A stretch of 64,000 nt of DNA from Kocuria sp. cx-455 (GTDB lineage Bacteria > Actinomycetota > Actinomycetes > Actinomycetales > Micrococcaceae). The stretch covers positions 620,001 through 684,000 of the forward strand of contig NZ_JACXBS010000001.1 in the NCBI RefSeq assembly GCF_014698015.1, read 5' to 3'. Shown here piece by piece: positions 1 to 8,675 of the stretch; within the stretch, counting starts at the first letter, position 1; each line of letters opens with the position of its first letter. Both the position numbers and the translations under genes were made by a program. The notes under the pieces were generated by a model. It saw only the letters and a program-made list of their open reading frames with translations. It was not told the DNA's origin and did not search any database.

Positions 1-1
1 A

Positions 2-280
2 CGCGCCCAGGAATTGGCCGCGCGGTGCGCGCTGAACGCGGTGGCCGCCGTGAAGGCGCAGATCGAAGACCTGGACCGCGTGGTCCGGGTGGTGAAGGTG
101 ACCGGTTTTGTGGCCTCCGCCCCCGATTTCTACGGCCAGCCCGGAGTGATCGACGGCGCGTCGACCCTCCTGGGGGACATCTTCGGTGAGGCAGGTCGAC
201 ACGCTCGTTCGGCAGTGGGCGTGAGCGTACTGCCGTTGAACTCGCCCGTGGAGGTCGAACTGATTGTCGAGTTCAGCTGA
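2..280 (+). CDS. RidA-family (YjgF/YER057c/UK114) protein, 5' end outside window
   Basis: The visible 92 residues are the C-terminal part of a Rid-family protein; the reading frame is open to the window edge, so the start is missing. Seen: '[11 protein letters not shown]' followed by '[19 protein letters not shown]' and a closing '[15 protein letters not shown]' strand, the usual family order, with the conserved arginine before the 'SAVGV' strand. Family members deaminate reactive enamine/imine intermediates or have unknown substrates; which applies here cannot be told. Its stop overlaps the TTG start of the next gene by 17 bases, so the two are probably translationally coupled. Confidence 0.85.
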   Translation, partial: RAQELAARCALNAVAAVKAQIEDLDRVVRVVKVTGFVASAPDFYGQPGVIDGASTLLGDIFGEAGRHARSAVGVSVLPLNSPVEVELIVEFS

Positions 281-1178
281 CCTAGCTGCCCGCGGATCCT
301 CCGAACGGCTGTTTCACGTTCCGCTGGCTCACCGGAAGGCCGCGTTGGCCTGGCTGGACCGGGGTGTGGGAATCCACGGCTCGGCTCCCAGACACGCGGC
401 CTCCGTAGTGGTGGTGCGTGACGGTGAGAACGGCGTGGAGGCCCTCATGATCCACCGCCCGGAGCGGCCTTCCTTGGGGCAACTGTCCTTCCCGGGCGGC
501 CTCCTGGAACCCAGCGACGACGAGCCATTGGTGTGGTCCGGGCCCGGTCCCACCGAGTGGGCCAAGCGGCTCGGCTCCGAGGACATCGGCTTGTCACGCC
601 GCTCGGTTGTGGCCGCGGCGCGCCGTGCCTTTGTGGAAACGGGGTTGCTCTTCGCGGGTTCCGAGGGGGACGTCGTGGCGGAGAACGTGGACGGGGCGGA
701 CTGGATGCTGGCTCGTGAGCAGCTCTGCGCCCTGGACATCTCTTTCGCGGAGGTGCTCGCCAACAGGTTGTTCGTTTTCCGATCAGAGCTGTTGAAACCC
801 CTCGCCCGGTGGATGACTTCCGATTTCGTGCACCAGAGGGTGGACTTGAGGTACTTTGCCGCGGTGCTCCCCGTGGGCCAGCGCTGCGCACCCCTGCAGC
901 CCCGCGGTCAGGGTCCCTGGCTGGGGTGGGTGGATGCGGCGACCCTGCTGGAGAATCCCGGCGAATCACCGGTGTCAGCGCTCTTTGCGGGGGATGATGA
1001 CTTACACCAGGAGTTCGACCTGGGTGAGGTGGCGAACCCGGGGGTCCAGGCGATCCTGGAGATGATCGCGCAGGCGGGTTCCGCGATCGCGTTCCTCAGC
1101 GCCCGCCGGGACATGACCGTTCGGACCCCCACTCTCGAGGTGCGTGACGGAGACCCGGTCCTGGTGCTCAGGACCTGA
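264..1178 (+). CDS. Nudix-fold hydrolase-like protein with degenerate Nudix box
   Basis: A 304-residue protein in the NUDT19/CoA-pyrophosphatase-like group. Seen: 'LSFPGG' at about residues 74-79, then a roughly 40-residue insertion before the Nudix helix, which reads RRAFVETGL at 120-128. The consensus helix is REUXEEXGU, so the first Glu is Arg121 and the next expected Glu is Val124; only Glu125 is kept. Activity may therefore be lost or changed. The TTG start at 264 overlaps the RidA-like gene. It converges on the crp gene. A member of this family sits near crp/marP in mycobacteria too, so position supports orthology. Nudix fold is clear; substrate is unknown. Confidence 0.8.
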   Translation: MSSSADLAARGSSERLFHVPLAHRKAALAWLDRGVGIHGSAPRHAASVVVVRDGENGVEALMIHRPERPSLGQLSFPGGLLEPSDDEPLVWSGPGPTEWAKRLGSEDIGLSRRSVVAAARRAFVETGLLFAGSEGDVVAENVDGADWMLAREQLCALDISFAEVLANRLFVFRSELLKPLARWMTSDFVHQRVDLRYFAAVLPVGQRCAPLQPRGQGPWLGWVDAATLLENPGESPVSALFAGDDDLHQEFDLGEVANPGVQAILEMIAQAGSAIAFLSARRDMTVRTPTLEVRDGDPVLVLRT

Positions 1179-1274
1179 TCACCGATGCTCATATGCTGCC
1201 CCGTAGGGGCGGACAGCACCGACTCAACGACCACGGTCCGCCTCACCTTTTGGGAAGGCTGCATCCGAAACGCC

Positions 1275-1296
1275 GCGGCACCCGAGTGGGTGCCGC
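1275..1296 (-). terminator. Hairpin terminator candidate for crp
   Basis: Perfect 9-bp stem GCGGCACCC/GGGTGCCGC with a 4-nt loop, 50 bases beyond the crp stop. Read on the minus strand it is followed by GGCGTTTCGG, a short T run. It lies between the convergent Nudix and crp genes. A smaller GCCCC/GGGGC hairpin at 1198-1210 could serve the plus-strand operon. Confidence 0.5.
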
Positions 1297-1345
1297 AGCG
1301 TCGTCGGTGAGGCAGCGCGTCAGAGGCGACCGCGATGCTGACGTC

Positions 1346-2023
1346 TTAGCGTGAACGCTGCTTGAGGCGCTGCAGGTCCAGGATGACCACGGCGCGAGCT
1401 TCCAGGCGGATCCAGCCGCGCTGCACGAATTCCGCAAGGGCCTTGTTCACGGTTTCGCGGGAGGCGCCCACGAGCTGGGCCAGCTCTTCCTGGGTGAGCT
1501 CGTGAGCCACCAGGATGCCGTCCGTGGCGGGGCGGCCGAAGCGGTCCGCGAGGTCCAGCAGGGCCTTGGCCACGCGGCCGGGGACATCGGAGAAGACCAG
1601 GTCGGCCAGGTTCTCGTTGGTGCGACGCAAGCGGCGGGCCAGAGCCTGCAGCAACTGGGCGGAAACCTCGGGTGAGCGGGTGATGACCTTGCGCAGGTTC
1701 TCATGCTTGAGACCGGCCAGGCGAGTTTCGGACACCGCGGTGGCGGAGGTCGACCGGGGGCTCGGATCGAACAGGGCCATCTCGCCGAAGATCTCACCGG
1801 GTCCCATGATGGCCACCAAGTTCTCACGGCCGTCGCTGGCGGTGCGACCCAGCTTGATCTTGCCGGAGACGATGAAGTACAGCTGATCCCCGGGATCGCC
1901 TTCGTAGAAAAGGGCGGAGCCGCGGGAGAGGTCAACCTCGGTGATCTCCTCGGTCAGCGCGGCAAAAGCCTCATCGTCCAGCGAAGCAAACAGTGGGGCG
2001 CGGCGGAGGACGTCGGTATCCAA
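1346..2023 (-). CDS. crp: Crp/Fnr-family global regulator (GlxR/Crp type)
   Basis: A 225-residue cAMP-receptor-type regulator. Seen: an N-terminal cyclic-nucleotide-binding domain with the phosphate-binding cassette 'FGEMALFDPSPRSTSA' (about residues 84-99), the long dimer helix 'LLQALARRLRRTNENLADL', and a C-terminal winged helix-turn-helix 'LTQEELAQLVGASRETVNK' (about 172-190). The overall match is to Mycobacterium Rv3676 and Corynebacterium GlxR. The start is taken as TTG at 2023 because AGGAG lies just upstream; the other in-frame TTG at 2038 would lie before this ribosome-binding site. Two Crp-like sites lie in the promoter region shared with marP, so self-regulation is likely. Confidence 0.93.
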   Translation of the reverse strand: MDTDVLRRAPLFASLDDEAFAALTEEITEVDLSRGSALFYEGDPGDQLYFIVSGKIKLGRTASDGRENLVAIMGPGEIFGEMALFDPSPRSTSATAVSETRLAGLKHENLRKVITRSPEVSAQLLQALARRLRRTNENLADLVFSDVPGRVAKALLDLADRFGRPATDGILVAHELTQEELAQLVGASRETVNKALAEFVQRGWIRLEARAVVILDLQRLKQRSR

Positions 2024-2079
2024 GGTGGTTCTCCTCAACAGTTGGGGGTGCGCCGATCGAAAGCGCTATTTGGCACCAT

Positions 2080-2095
2080 CGTAACGAGTTTCACA
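2080..2095. promoter_or_regulatory. Crp/GlxR-like operator (distal from marP)
   Basis: CGTAACGAGTTTCACA matches (C/T)GTGA-N6-TCAC(A/G) at 9 of 10 defined positions, with the single departure in the left half. It lies 57 bases upstream of the crp start, in the crp-marP intergenic region. Binding is inferred from the motif only. Confidence 0.45.
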
Positions 2096-2160
2096 CTTCA
2101 CGGGGCTGACAAGCTCTTGCGCTGAGTGTGAACGTGACGTTTGACGGTTTTATGACGGTC

Positions 2161-2176
2161 TGTGATTAGCGTAACG
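2161..2176. promoter_or_regulatory. Crp/GlxR-like operator (proximal to marP)
   Basis: TGTGATTAGCGTAACG matches the same 16-bp consensus at 9 of 10 positions. It is centred 81 bp from the site at 2080 and about 105 bp before the marP ATG. Read on opposite strands the two sites look alike (TGTGA, then CGT(A/T)ACG), which argues for one protein binding both. Confidence 0.45.
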
Positions 2177-2273
2177 CACGGTCCGGTTTCACGATTTTCA
2201 CAGACCTGACCCCTAAGCTCACTAACTACTTGTTGACCGCCCGCGGTCTGCGGCGCGACGGAGAAGGACATTC

Positions 2274-3458
2274 ATGAACCTGGCCCTCAACCTGCTGGAC
2301 GTCATCTTGGTGATGGTGTTGGTGGGCTACTTGATCGCTGGGCTGTCCAGGGGCTTCTTTCGTTCCCTCGCCTCGCTGGCGGGTTTCGTACTCGGCGCCG
2401 TGGCCGCATTCTGGGCGGGGCCGTGGATCTCCGCACAGGTCGGTTCGGAACTGCGGATTCCCTTTGTGCTCGTCACCGTGTTGGGGTTGCTGGCCCTCGG
2501 GCAAATCGTGGGTGGCATCGTCGGAAACTTTCTGGCGCGACTGACCGAAAAGACAGGTTTGGGGATCTTGGACCGCCTCGGCGGTGGGGTCCTGAACGTT
2601 GCGGTCGCGGCCATCGTGCTGGCTCTGCTCGGTTCCCTGGTGGGCCAGTTGGGTATTCCCTCGCTGTCTCAGCAGGTGGCGGGCTCCTCGGTGTTGCGCA
2701 CCATTGAGAAGTACACCCCCGAACCCGTGCGCGAGGCCATGACCCACACCCGCGACACGGTCAGCGGCTCACAGGGGATCCGCCAACTCGACTCCTTACT
2801 GTTCCCGGCCGAGGAGGCCCCCGAACCTGAACAGGCCTCCGATTCCAACGCCGTCGAAGCCGCGGGCCAGTCGGTCGTGCAGGTCTACGGCACCGCCGAT
2901 CGGTGCGCCCAGAACCAGACGGGTTCCGGTTTCGTGGCCGCGTCCGGCCTGGTCGTCACCAACGCCCACGTGGTGGCCGGTGTCGATGAGCCCGTGGTCC
3001 AGACCCGCGACGGTCGCGTCTACCCGGCGCAAGCCGTCCAGTACGACGACGCCGCGGACCTCGCCGTGCTCTACGCCCCGGATCTACCGGAGGCCCCGCT
3101 GTCGCTGAGCAACGCCGTGGAACGCGGCCAACAGGTCTCGTTCGCGGGCTACCCCCTGGGCGGCCCGTACACGGTGCGTCCGGCCACGATCCAGGGTGAA
3201 GCGGTTGCGCCCGTTCAAAACGTGTCCACCGGTGAGACCCTGTCGCGCAGCATCATCCAGATCGCCGGTCGCGTGGAACAGGGCAACTCCGGCGGGCCCA
3301 TGTTGGACGCCAACGGCAACGTGGTGGGCGTGATTTTCGCCAAGGCCGTGGAGGGCGAAGCCGGCTACGCGATCCCCATGGAACAGGTCACCAACATCCT
3401 CGAAGCCACCGGCGGGTCAACCGCCCCGGCGTCCACCGGCGAGTGCGTGCTCTCCTGA
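2274..3458 (+). CDS. marP: MarP-type periplasmic serine protease with CvpA-like membrane domain
   Basis: A 394-residue membrane protease. Seen: an N-terminal CvpA/colicin V-like domain with four hydrophobic helices (about residues 5-125), a linker, then a chymotrypsin-fold protease with the triad His232 (TNAHVV), Asp262 (ADLAVL) and Ser339 (GNSGGP). Cys211 and Cys392 match the positions of the redox-sensitive disulfide described for Mycobacterium tuberculosis Rv3671c. That protein is needed for acid and oxidative-stress resistance. The start has GGAGAAGGA 6 bases upstream. It is transcribed away from crp, sharing a region with two Crp-like sites. Its stop directly abuts that of the convergent betaine-binding gene: TGA and TCA form TGATCA at 3456-3461. 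Confidence 0.92.
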   Translation: MNLALNLLDVILVMVLVGYLIAGLSRGFFRSLASLAGFVLGAVAAFWAGPWISAQVGSELRIPFVLVTVLGLLALGQIVGGIVGNFLARLTEKTGLGILDRLGGGVLNVAVAAIVLALLGSLVGQLGIPSLSQQVAGSSVLRTIEKYTPEPVREAMTHTRDTVSGSQGIRQLDSLLFPAEEAPEPEQASDSNAVEAAGQSVVQVYGTADRCAQNQTGSGFVAASGLVVTNAHVVAGVDEPVVQTRDGRVYPAQAVQYDDAADLAVLYAPDLPEAPLSLSNAVERGQQVSFAGYPLGGPYTVRPATIQGEAVAPVQNVSTGETLSRSIIQIAGRVEQGNSGGPMLDANGNVVGVIFAKAVEGEAGYAIPMEQVTNILEATGGSTAPASTGECVLS

Positions 3459-4283
3459 TCACACGAACCAGGCGTTGACCGTCTCCGGGTTGCGTTCCAG
3501 CCACTCCCGGGCGGCTTCCAGCGGATTCTTGCCGTCGAGGTTCACGGCGCGGTCCATCTCGTTGACGGCGGCCAGGGGGTAATGGATCCGGGACACCACG
3601 CGGCGGGTTTCTTCCGGCATGTTCTCCCAACTCTTTCGGTAGGCCAGAAGCGAGGCGCGATCCGGGGCGGGGAAGGCGCCGAGCGGATCCGCCAGCGGGC
3701 GCAAATCATAGACGTCGTTGAGGTACTGCGGCTGCCACAGGGGAGTGGCGAACCAGTCACCGGCAGTCATCCGCTGGTTCACGGTGTCGATGATGGCCTG
3801 CAGGTCCCCGATGTTCTGCTGCCACCCGACCGTGGCCAAACCGTAGGACTCGATGAGCTTCTCCGAACGCATGGTCAGACCCGCCCCCGGGGTGGTGCCC
3901 TGCACCGTGAGCGTGGTCATCCGGTCGGCCACCTCCGGGTTGGCCAGATCCTCGAGTGACGAGATCAGGCTCTCAGGAATGTAGGCCGGGACGGCCCAGT
4001 AGAACATGCAACCCTCGTAAAGCACCGCGGCCTCCACGGCAGTGTCCTTGACCTGTTCCCAGTACACCTCGTGTCCGCCGGGCAGCCACGCGTCCGCGAA
4101 CAGGTCCATGTCACCGGCGGCCAGTTGCGGGTACATCTCCGGATGCGGTCCCTCGACCACATTCACGGTGTGGCCCAGTCGCAGCAGAACGTCCTCCACC
4201 ACGGCGGCGGCCACCTGATGGAAGGACTCGTTGATGCGCCCGTAGCCCAGGGCGTGGGGGAAACGGTTTTCAGCGGAGGTCAT
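3459..4283 (-). CDS. Orphan OpuAC/ProX-type glycine betaine-binding domain protein, no signal peptide
   Basis: A 274-residue substrate-binding domain of the OpuAC/ProX superfamily. Seen: 'GDMDLFADAWLPGGHEVYW' and 'VQGTTPGAGL', typical of quaternary-amine-binding proteins, with several Trp/Tyr residues that could build a cation-pi cage. The protein starts MTSAENRFPHALGYGRINES, with no hydrophobic signal sequence or lipobox, and no permease or ATPase gene is nearby. It sits 8 bp downstream of aroQ and probably shares its transcript. Either it is a cytoplasmic sensing or storage protein, or the true start lies elsewhere. The fold is clear; the role is unknown. Confidence 0.75.
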   Translation of the reverse strand: MTSAENRFPHALGYGRINESFHQVAAAVVEDVLLRLGHTVNVVEGPHPEMYPQLAAGDMDLFADAWLPGGHEVYWEQVKDTAVEAAVLYEGCMFYWAVPAYIPESLISSLEDLANPEVADRMTTLTVQGTTPGAGLTMRSEKLIESYGLATVGWQQNIGDLQAIIDTVNQRMTAGDWFATPLWQPQYLNDVYDLRPLADPLGAFPAPDRASLLAYRKSWENMPEETRRVVSRIHYPLAAVNEMDRAVNLDGKNPLEAAREWLERNPETVNAWFV

Positions 4284-4291
4284 GGGGAGTC

Positions 4292-4750
4292 CTAACTCGT
4301 GGACGATATTTTGCGCAGTTCGTTGGCCACTACGTGCACGCCCAGCTCATACCCGAGCACGCCGGCCCCGGCGATCACGGCAGTGGCCTGCGGGGACACG
4401 TACGAGACGTGCCGGAAGGATTCCCGCCGATGCACATTGGAGATGTGGACCTCCACAATGGGGATCTCGCACATCTCCAGTGCGTCGTGGATGGCGATCG
4501 AATAGTGAGTCAGGGCTGCGGGGTTGATCACGATCCCGCAGGCCTCGGTGCGTGCCCGCTGAATCCATTCGACGATCTGGCCCTCGTAATTGGACTGTTC
4601 GAACATCACGTCCAATCCGAATTCTGCGGCCTTGGCCCGCACCTTGGCCTCGACGTCGCTCAGCGTGGTGTGCCCGTAGATCTCGGGCTTGCGCGTTCCG
4701 AGGGTGTTGAGGTTGGGGCCGTTCAGGACAAAAATCGGGAGCTCGCTCAT
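4292..4750 (-). CDS. aroQ: Type II 3-dehydroquinate dehydratase
   Basis: A 152-residue class II dehydroquinase, the third step of the shikimate pathway. Seen: '[19 protein letters not shown]' at the N terminus, including the catalytic Tyr of the lid loop, then 'NPAALTHYS' and '[16 protein letters not shown]' with the active-site Asn, His and Arg residues. Length matches the family (about 145-155). The ATG at 4750 is chosen because the family begins just there; a longer reading to 4798 would run into the acs terminator hairpin. It probably forms a two-gene unit with the downstream betaine-binding gene. Confidence 0.95.
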   Translation of the reverse strand: MSELPIFVLNGPNLNTLGTRKPEIYGHTTLSDVEAKVRAKAAEFGLDVMFEQSNYEGQIVEWIQRARTEACGIVINPAALTHYSIAIHDALEMCEIPIVEVHISNVHRRESFRHVSYVSPQATAVIAGAGVLGYELGVHVVANELRKISSTS

Positions 4751-4776
4751 GGGTCCATTCAACACGACTACAAGAT

Positions 4777-4829
4777 GACGACGCCGCCCGGTGGCCAATT
4801 CGAGCGAAAGGCCACCGAGCGGCGTCGTC
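4777..4829 (-). terminator. Long hairpin terminator downstream of acs
   Basis: Arms 4777-4796 and 4810-4829 pair over 20 bp with a single mismatch that becomes a G-U pair on the minus-strand RNA; the loop is 13 nt. On the minus strand it follows the acs stop by 19 bases and is followed by ATCTTGTAG, so only a weak T tract is present. Confidence 0.6.
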
Positions 4830-4848
4830 GGTCGGTCTGCACGATCGG

Positions 4849-6801
4849 CTACTTGGCGCCGAGCGAATCCACGATTTGCTGCATGACCGTCTGGTCCGCC
4901 AGCGTGGAGACATCGCCCACGGGGCGGTCCTCGGCGACGTCCTTGAGCAGACGACGCATGATCTTGCCGGAACGGGTCTTGGGCAGCTCCGGAACGATCA
5001 GGACCTTCTTGGGTTTAGCGATCGGGGAGATCTCCTTACCCACGTGTCCGCGAATCTCCTCGGACAGCTCGGTTTCATCCCGACCCTCGGTGGTGGCGTG
5101 ATCGGAGAGGATCACGAACGCGAACACGGCCTGTCCGGTGGTTTCATCCGCGGCCCCAACCACCGCGGCCTCCGCCACGGACGGGTGTGAGACCAACGCG
5201 GACTCGATCTCCGGGGTGGACAGGCGGTGACCGGACACGTTCATCACATCGTCCACGCGGCCCAGGATCCACACATCGCCGTCCGCGTCTCGCTTGGCTC
5301 CGTCACCGGCGAAGTACTTGTCCCCGAACTGGGCCCAGTAGGTGTTGACGAATCGATCGTCGTCGCCCCAGATGGTGCGCAGCATGGACGGCCATGGTTT
5401 GCGGACCACCAGGAAACCGTCGGTCTCGTTCGGCAGGGACGTACCGGCGTCGTCCACGACGTCCACGGCGATACCGGGCAGCGGGATCTGCGCGGAACCC
5501 GGCTTGGTCTCGGTGACGCCCGGGAGCGGGGAGATCATGATGGCCCCGGTCTCGGTCTGCCACCAGGTGTCCACGATGGGGCACTTCTCGGCGCCGATGT
5601 ACTTGCGGAACCAGGTCCAGGCCTCCGGGTTGATGGCCTCGCCCACGGTGCCCAGCAAGCGGAGCGAGCTCAGGTCGAACTCTGCGGGGATTTCCTCGCC
5701 CCACTTCATCATGGTGCGAATGGCGGTGGGGGAGGTGTAAAGGATGGTCACCCCGTACTTCTGCACGATCTCCCAGAACCGGCCGCGGTGCGGGGAGTCC
5801 GGGGTGCCCTCGTAAATCACCTGGGTGGCGCCGTTGAGCAGCGGGCCGTACGCAATGTAGGTGTGCCCGGTGACCCATCCGACGTCAGCGGTGCACCAGT
5901 AGACGTCCGTTTCGGGCTTGAGGTCGAACACGTTCTTGTGGGTATACGCGGCCTGGGTCAGATAGCCACCGGTGGTGTGCAGGATGCCCTTGGGCTTACC
6001 GGTGGTGCCGGAGGTGTAGAGGATGAACAGGGGATCCTCGGCGCCCTGCTCGGACGGGGTGTGTTCCGTGCTCGCGGCCTCGAGGGCTTCGTGCCACCAC
6101 ACGTCGCGACCGTTCTCGAAGGGGACATCACTACCGTTGCGCTTGACCACCAGCACGTGCTTGACGCTCTCGCCGCCCTTGGACAAGGCCTCGTCCACTG
6201 CGGGTTTGAGCTGGGTGGGCTTGCCGCGGCGGAAAGAACCGTCCGCGGTGACCACGAGCTTGGCCTCGCCGTCATCGATGCGCGAACGCAGCGCGTCCGC
6301 AGAGAAACCGCCGAAGACCACGGAGTGGATCGCTCCGATGCGCGCGCAGGCCAACATGGTGATCACGGCCTCGGCGATCATGGGCATGTACACGGCCACG
6401 CGGTCACCCTTGGACACACCCAGGGCCTCCATGGCATTCGCGGCCTTGGACACCTCGTCCTTGAGTTCCGAGTAGGTGTAGGACTTGCTGTCCCCGGGCT
6501 CACCCTCGAAGTGCAACGCCACGCGGTCGCCGTTGCCGGCCTCCACATGGCGGTCCACGGCGTTGTACGCCGCGTTGAGTTTGCCGTCCTCGAACCACTT
6601 GGCGAACGGTGGGTTGGACCAGTCCAGGACGGAGTTGAACGGGGTGGACCAGCTCAACAGATCGCGGGCCTGGTTCGCCCAGAACTCCTCACCCTGCTCC
6701 TCGGCCTGCTTGTACAGGTCCGCGGTGGCGTTTGCTTGCGCGGCAAATTCCTTACTGGGTGCGTACGTGCGCTGTTTCGTTGAGTTCGAGTCCTGAGACA
6801 T
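4849..6801 (-). CDS. acs: Acetyl-CoA synthetase (AMP-forming)
   Basis: A 650-residue adenylate-forming enzyme that activates acetate to acetyl-CoA. Seen: the P-loop '[11 protein letters not shown]', 'DTWWQTETG', the hinge '[11 protein letters not shown]', and the C-terminal '[10 protein letters not shown]', where Lys613 is the residue that is reversibly acetylated in this family. Length is typical (about 650). The ATG has AAGGAG 6 bases upstream. It is monocistronic, with a strong hairpin downstream and a Crp-like site 53 bp upstream of the start. An AcuC-like deacetylase, the kind that reactivates Acs in Bacillus, lies at 31.7 kb. Confidence 0.97.
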   Translation of the reverse strand: MSQDSNSTKQRTYAPSKEFAAQANATADLYKQAEEQGEEFWANQARDLLSWSTPFNSVLDWSNPPFAKWFEDGKLNAAYNAVDRHVEAGNGDRVALHFEGEPGDSKSYTYSELKDEVSKAANAMEALGVSKGDRVAVYMPMIAEAVITMLACARIGAIHSVVFGGFSADALRSRIDDGEAKLVVTADGSFRRGKPTQLKPAVDEALSKGGESVKHVLVVKRNGSDVPFENGRDVWWHEALEAASTEHTPSEQGAEDPLFILYTSGTTGKPKGILHTTGGYLTQAAYTHKNVFDLKPETDVYWCTADVGWVTGHTYIAYGPLLNGATQVIYEGTPDSPHRGRFWEIVQKYGVTILYTSPTAIRTMMKWGEEIPAEFDLSSLRLLGTVGEAINPEAWTWFRKYIGAEKCPIVDTWWQTETGAIMISPLPGVTETKPGSAQIPLPGIAVDVVDDAGTSLPNETDGFLVVRKPWPSMLRTIWGDDDRFVNTYWAQFGDKYFAGDGAKRDADGDVWILGRVDDVMNVSGHRLSTPEIESALVSHPSVAEAAVVGAADETTGQAVFAFVILSDHATTEGRDETELSEEIRGHVGKEISPIAKPKKVLIVPELPKTRSGKIMRRLLKDVAEDRPVGDVSTLADQTVMQQIVDSLGAK

Positions 6802-6853
6802 GGCGCTCCTTAGTGTGTCGCTTCATGGCTAGAGGCCCCGCAAGTATTCCCTG

Positions 6854-6869
6854 CGTGGCGCAGTTCACA
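6854..6869. promoter_or_regulatory. Crp/GlxR-like operator upstream of acs
   Basis: CGTGGCGCAGTTCACA has a perfect TCACA half and 4 of 5 bases in the other half of (C/T)GTGA-N6-TCAC(A/G). It is centred about 60 bp before the acs ATG, a plausible position for activation or repression. acs is a known target of Crp-type regulators in several bacteria. Confidence 0.45.
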
Positions 6870-6992
6870 TTTGAATCCAGCGTAGTAGAGATTTCGGCGC
6901 CACATCGAACCGAATCGCGGGCACGAAATATCAAGTCGTGGTGTGACCTCCGGGGTCGTCGCACGGGTTTGACCCTGGTTGCCCGGCCCAGC

Positions 6993-7868
6993 ATGATCGA
7001 GACCATGGACAACCCCGCAGCTGCCGAGCACATTCGCTACGTGTCGCCGGATGAGGCGGCCACGGCGGCCGCGCGGCGTCGTCGGGCGGGGCAGCAAAGC
7101 CGCTTGTCCGTGACCAGGCGTGCGCGCAAGATCCAGCGAATTCTCGCCGAAACCTACCCGTACGCCGTGGCCGAATTGGATTTCGACGACGCCTGGCAGC
7201 TTCTCGTGGCCACGGTGCTGTCCGCGCAGACCACCGACGTGCGCGTGAACTCGGTGACGCCCATCCTGTTTGCGACCTTCCCCGGGCCCCGAGAACTGGC
7301 CGAGGCCGAGTCCGAATCGGTGCAGGAGATCGTGCGGCCCCTGGGCTTCTACCGTTCCAAGGCGCGCTCCATCCAGGCACTCGCCAACCGGGTGGTGGAC
7401 GAATACGACGGCGAGGTGCCCGGAAAGCTCAAGGACCTGGTCACGCTGCCGGGCGTGGGGCGAAAGACCGCCAACGTGGTGCTGGGTAACGCGTTCGGGG
7501 TGCCAGGTGTCACCGTTGACACGCATTTCGGGCGCCTTGCGCGCAGACTGGGCTGGACCACCCAGGAGGACCCGGTCAAGGTCGAGAAAGATGTCACCGC
7601 ACTGTTCCCGGCCAAGGTCTGGACCGAGCTGTCCCATCAGCTGATCTATCACGGGCGGCGCATCTGCCACTCCCGGAAACCGGCCTGCGGGGTGTGCCCG
7701 ATCGCGGACCTGTGCCCCTCGTACGGTGCAGGACCCACGGACCCGCACGTGGCGCGCAAGCTGCTGGCTTACGAATTGAAACCCGGCCGTGAGCAACTGC
7801 TGGACCGGTACATCAACGGGGCCACGCGACGCGAGCTGCGGGCCCAGGGGCACACGCTCAGCGCGTGA
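6993..7868 (+). CDS. nth: Endonuclease III (base excision repair glycosylase/AP lyase)
   Basis: About 291 residues. Seen: the helix-hairpin-helix-GPD core 'LPGVGRKTANVVLGNAFG' with catalytic Lys158, the catalytic Asp176 in 'TVDTHFGRL', and the [4Fe-4S] motif Cys225-x6-Cys232-x2-Cys235-x5-Cys241. It removes oxidised pyrimidines and nicks the resulting abasic site. The frame is open upstream into acs, but similarity starts after 6993; ATG at 6993 or 7005 are both possible and neither has a clear ribosome-binding site, so translation could be leaderless. nth next to crp/marP is a conserved actinobacterial arrangement. The following Nudix gene starts 17 bases after the stop. Confidence 0.93.
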   Translation: MIETMDNPAAAEHIRYVSPDEAATAAARRRRAGQQSRLSVTRRARKIQRILAETYPYAVAELDFDDAWQLLVATVLSAQTTDVRVNSVTPILFATFPGPRELAEAESESVQEIVRPLGFYRSKARSIQALANRVVDEYDGEVPGKLKDLVTLPGVGRKTANVVLGNAFGVPGVTVDTHFGRLARRLGWTTQEDPVKVEKDVTALFPAKVWTELSHQLIYHGRRICHSRKPACGVCPIADLCPSYGAGPTDPHVARKLLAYELKPGREQLLDRYINGATRRELRAQGHTLSA

Positions 7869-7885
7869 CCCGCGAAAGGATAACC

Positions 7886-8653
7886 ATGAAACCCACCTCG
7901 CCCGGCACCGGGCACGCTCGCGAGCAGTTGTTGGAGCTGGCCCAAGAGGGGCACACCGTGTACATGGAGGACCGCGAGCCCTGGCGGATCGGAACACTTT
8001 CCGAGGACTACCGGCAATCCGCGGTGTTGATTCTCTTCGGTGCTCTGGACGAGATTCCCTCCCGGTACCACGAGCACGGTGAAGGCCCCGGCCGGGACCT
8101 GGACGTGCTGCTCGTGCAGCGCTCGGCCACCCTGCGCTCACACCCCGGGCAGGTAGCTTTCCCGGGCGGCCGGCTGGACCCGCCCGACGGTGAACCCGGC
8201 GAAGTCATGATCGTGCCCGGCGGCGAGGTGAGCGCACCCCACGTGCGCGGTGCGCTGCGTGAGGCCCACGAGGAAACCGGGTTGGATCCGGAGGGTGTGG
8301 AGGTGCTCGGAACCCTCAGCCCCGTGCCGCTGCCGGTCAGCAACCATATGGTCACCCCGGTCATCGGGTGGTGGCAACGCCAGTCCGAGGTGGACGTGGT
8401 CGATCACGCGGAATCCTCGCTCGTGTTCCGGGTCCCGGTGCTGGACCTGATCAACCCGGCCCACCGTTACTACGCGACCGTGACCCGCGGGAACCAGACC
8501 TACAAATCACCGGCGTTCGACGTTCGCGTGAACGAAACCGGGGAAACCGTCACCGTGTGGGGCTTCACGGGCATCGTGATGGATCGCATCCTGGAGTGGC
8601 TTGATTGGTCCGTCGACTGGGACCGCAACGACAAACGTCCCGCGCCCCTGTGA
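7886..8653 (+). CDS. Nudix hydrolase, CoA pyrophosphatase-like
   Basis: A 255-residue Nudix protein with an intact catalytic helix REAHEETGL, in contrast to the Nudix-like gene at 264. The segment 'LLVQRSATLRSHPGQVAFPGGRLDP' fits the UPF0035/NUDT7-8 signature of CoA pyrophosphatases, which cleave CoA or acyl-CoA to 4'-phosphopantetheine and 3',5'-ADP. ATG at 7886 is chosen because GAAAGGA stands 5 bases before it; a GTG at 7865 would overlap the nth stop. It is probably cotranscribed with nth. Substrate is inferred from the signature only. Confidence 0.87.
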   Translation: MKPTSPGTGHAREQLLELAQEGHTVYMEDREPWRIGTLSEDYRQSAVLILFGALDEIPSRYHEHGEGPGRDLDVLLVQRSATLRSHPGQVAFPGGRLDPPDGEPGEVMIVPGGEVSAPHVRGALREAHEETGLDPEGVEVLGTLSPVPLPVSNHMVTPVIGWWQRQSEVDVVDHAESSLVFRVPVLDLINPAHRYYATVTRGNQTYKSPAFDVRVNETGETVTVWGFTGIVMDRILEWLDWSVDWDRNDKRPAPL

Positions 8654-8675
8654 TGACCCATTGTGCCGGGAGTGG

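Noticed and set aside
5227-6783. 518-codon open frame on the plus strand
   Set aside because: It is exactly opposite acs, whose motifs are complete. The frame is rich in Gly, Val and His as expected for the complement of a high-GC gene, and it has no recognisable domain.
7005-7868. nth starting at 6732 within acs
   Set aside because: The extra N-terminal 87 codons have no endonuclease III similarity and overlap acs in antisense; the start is set at 6993 (or 7005).
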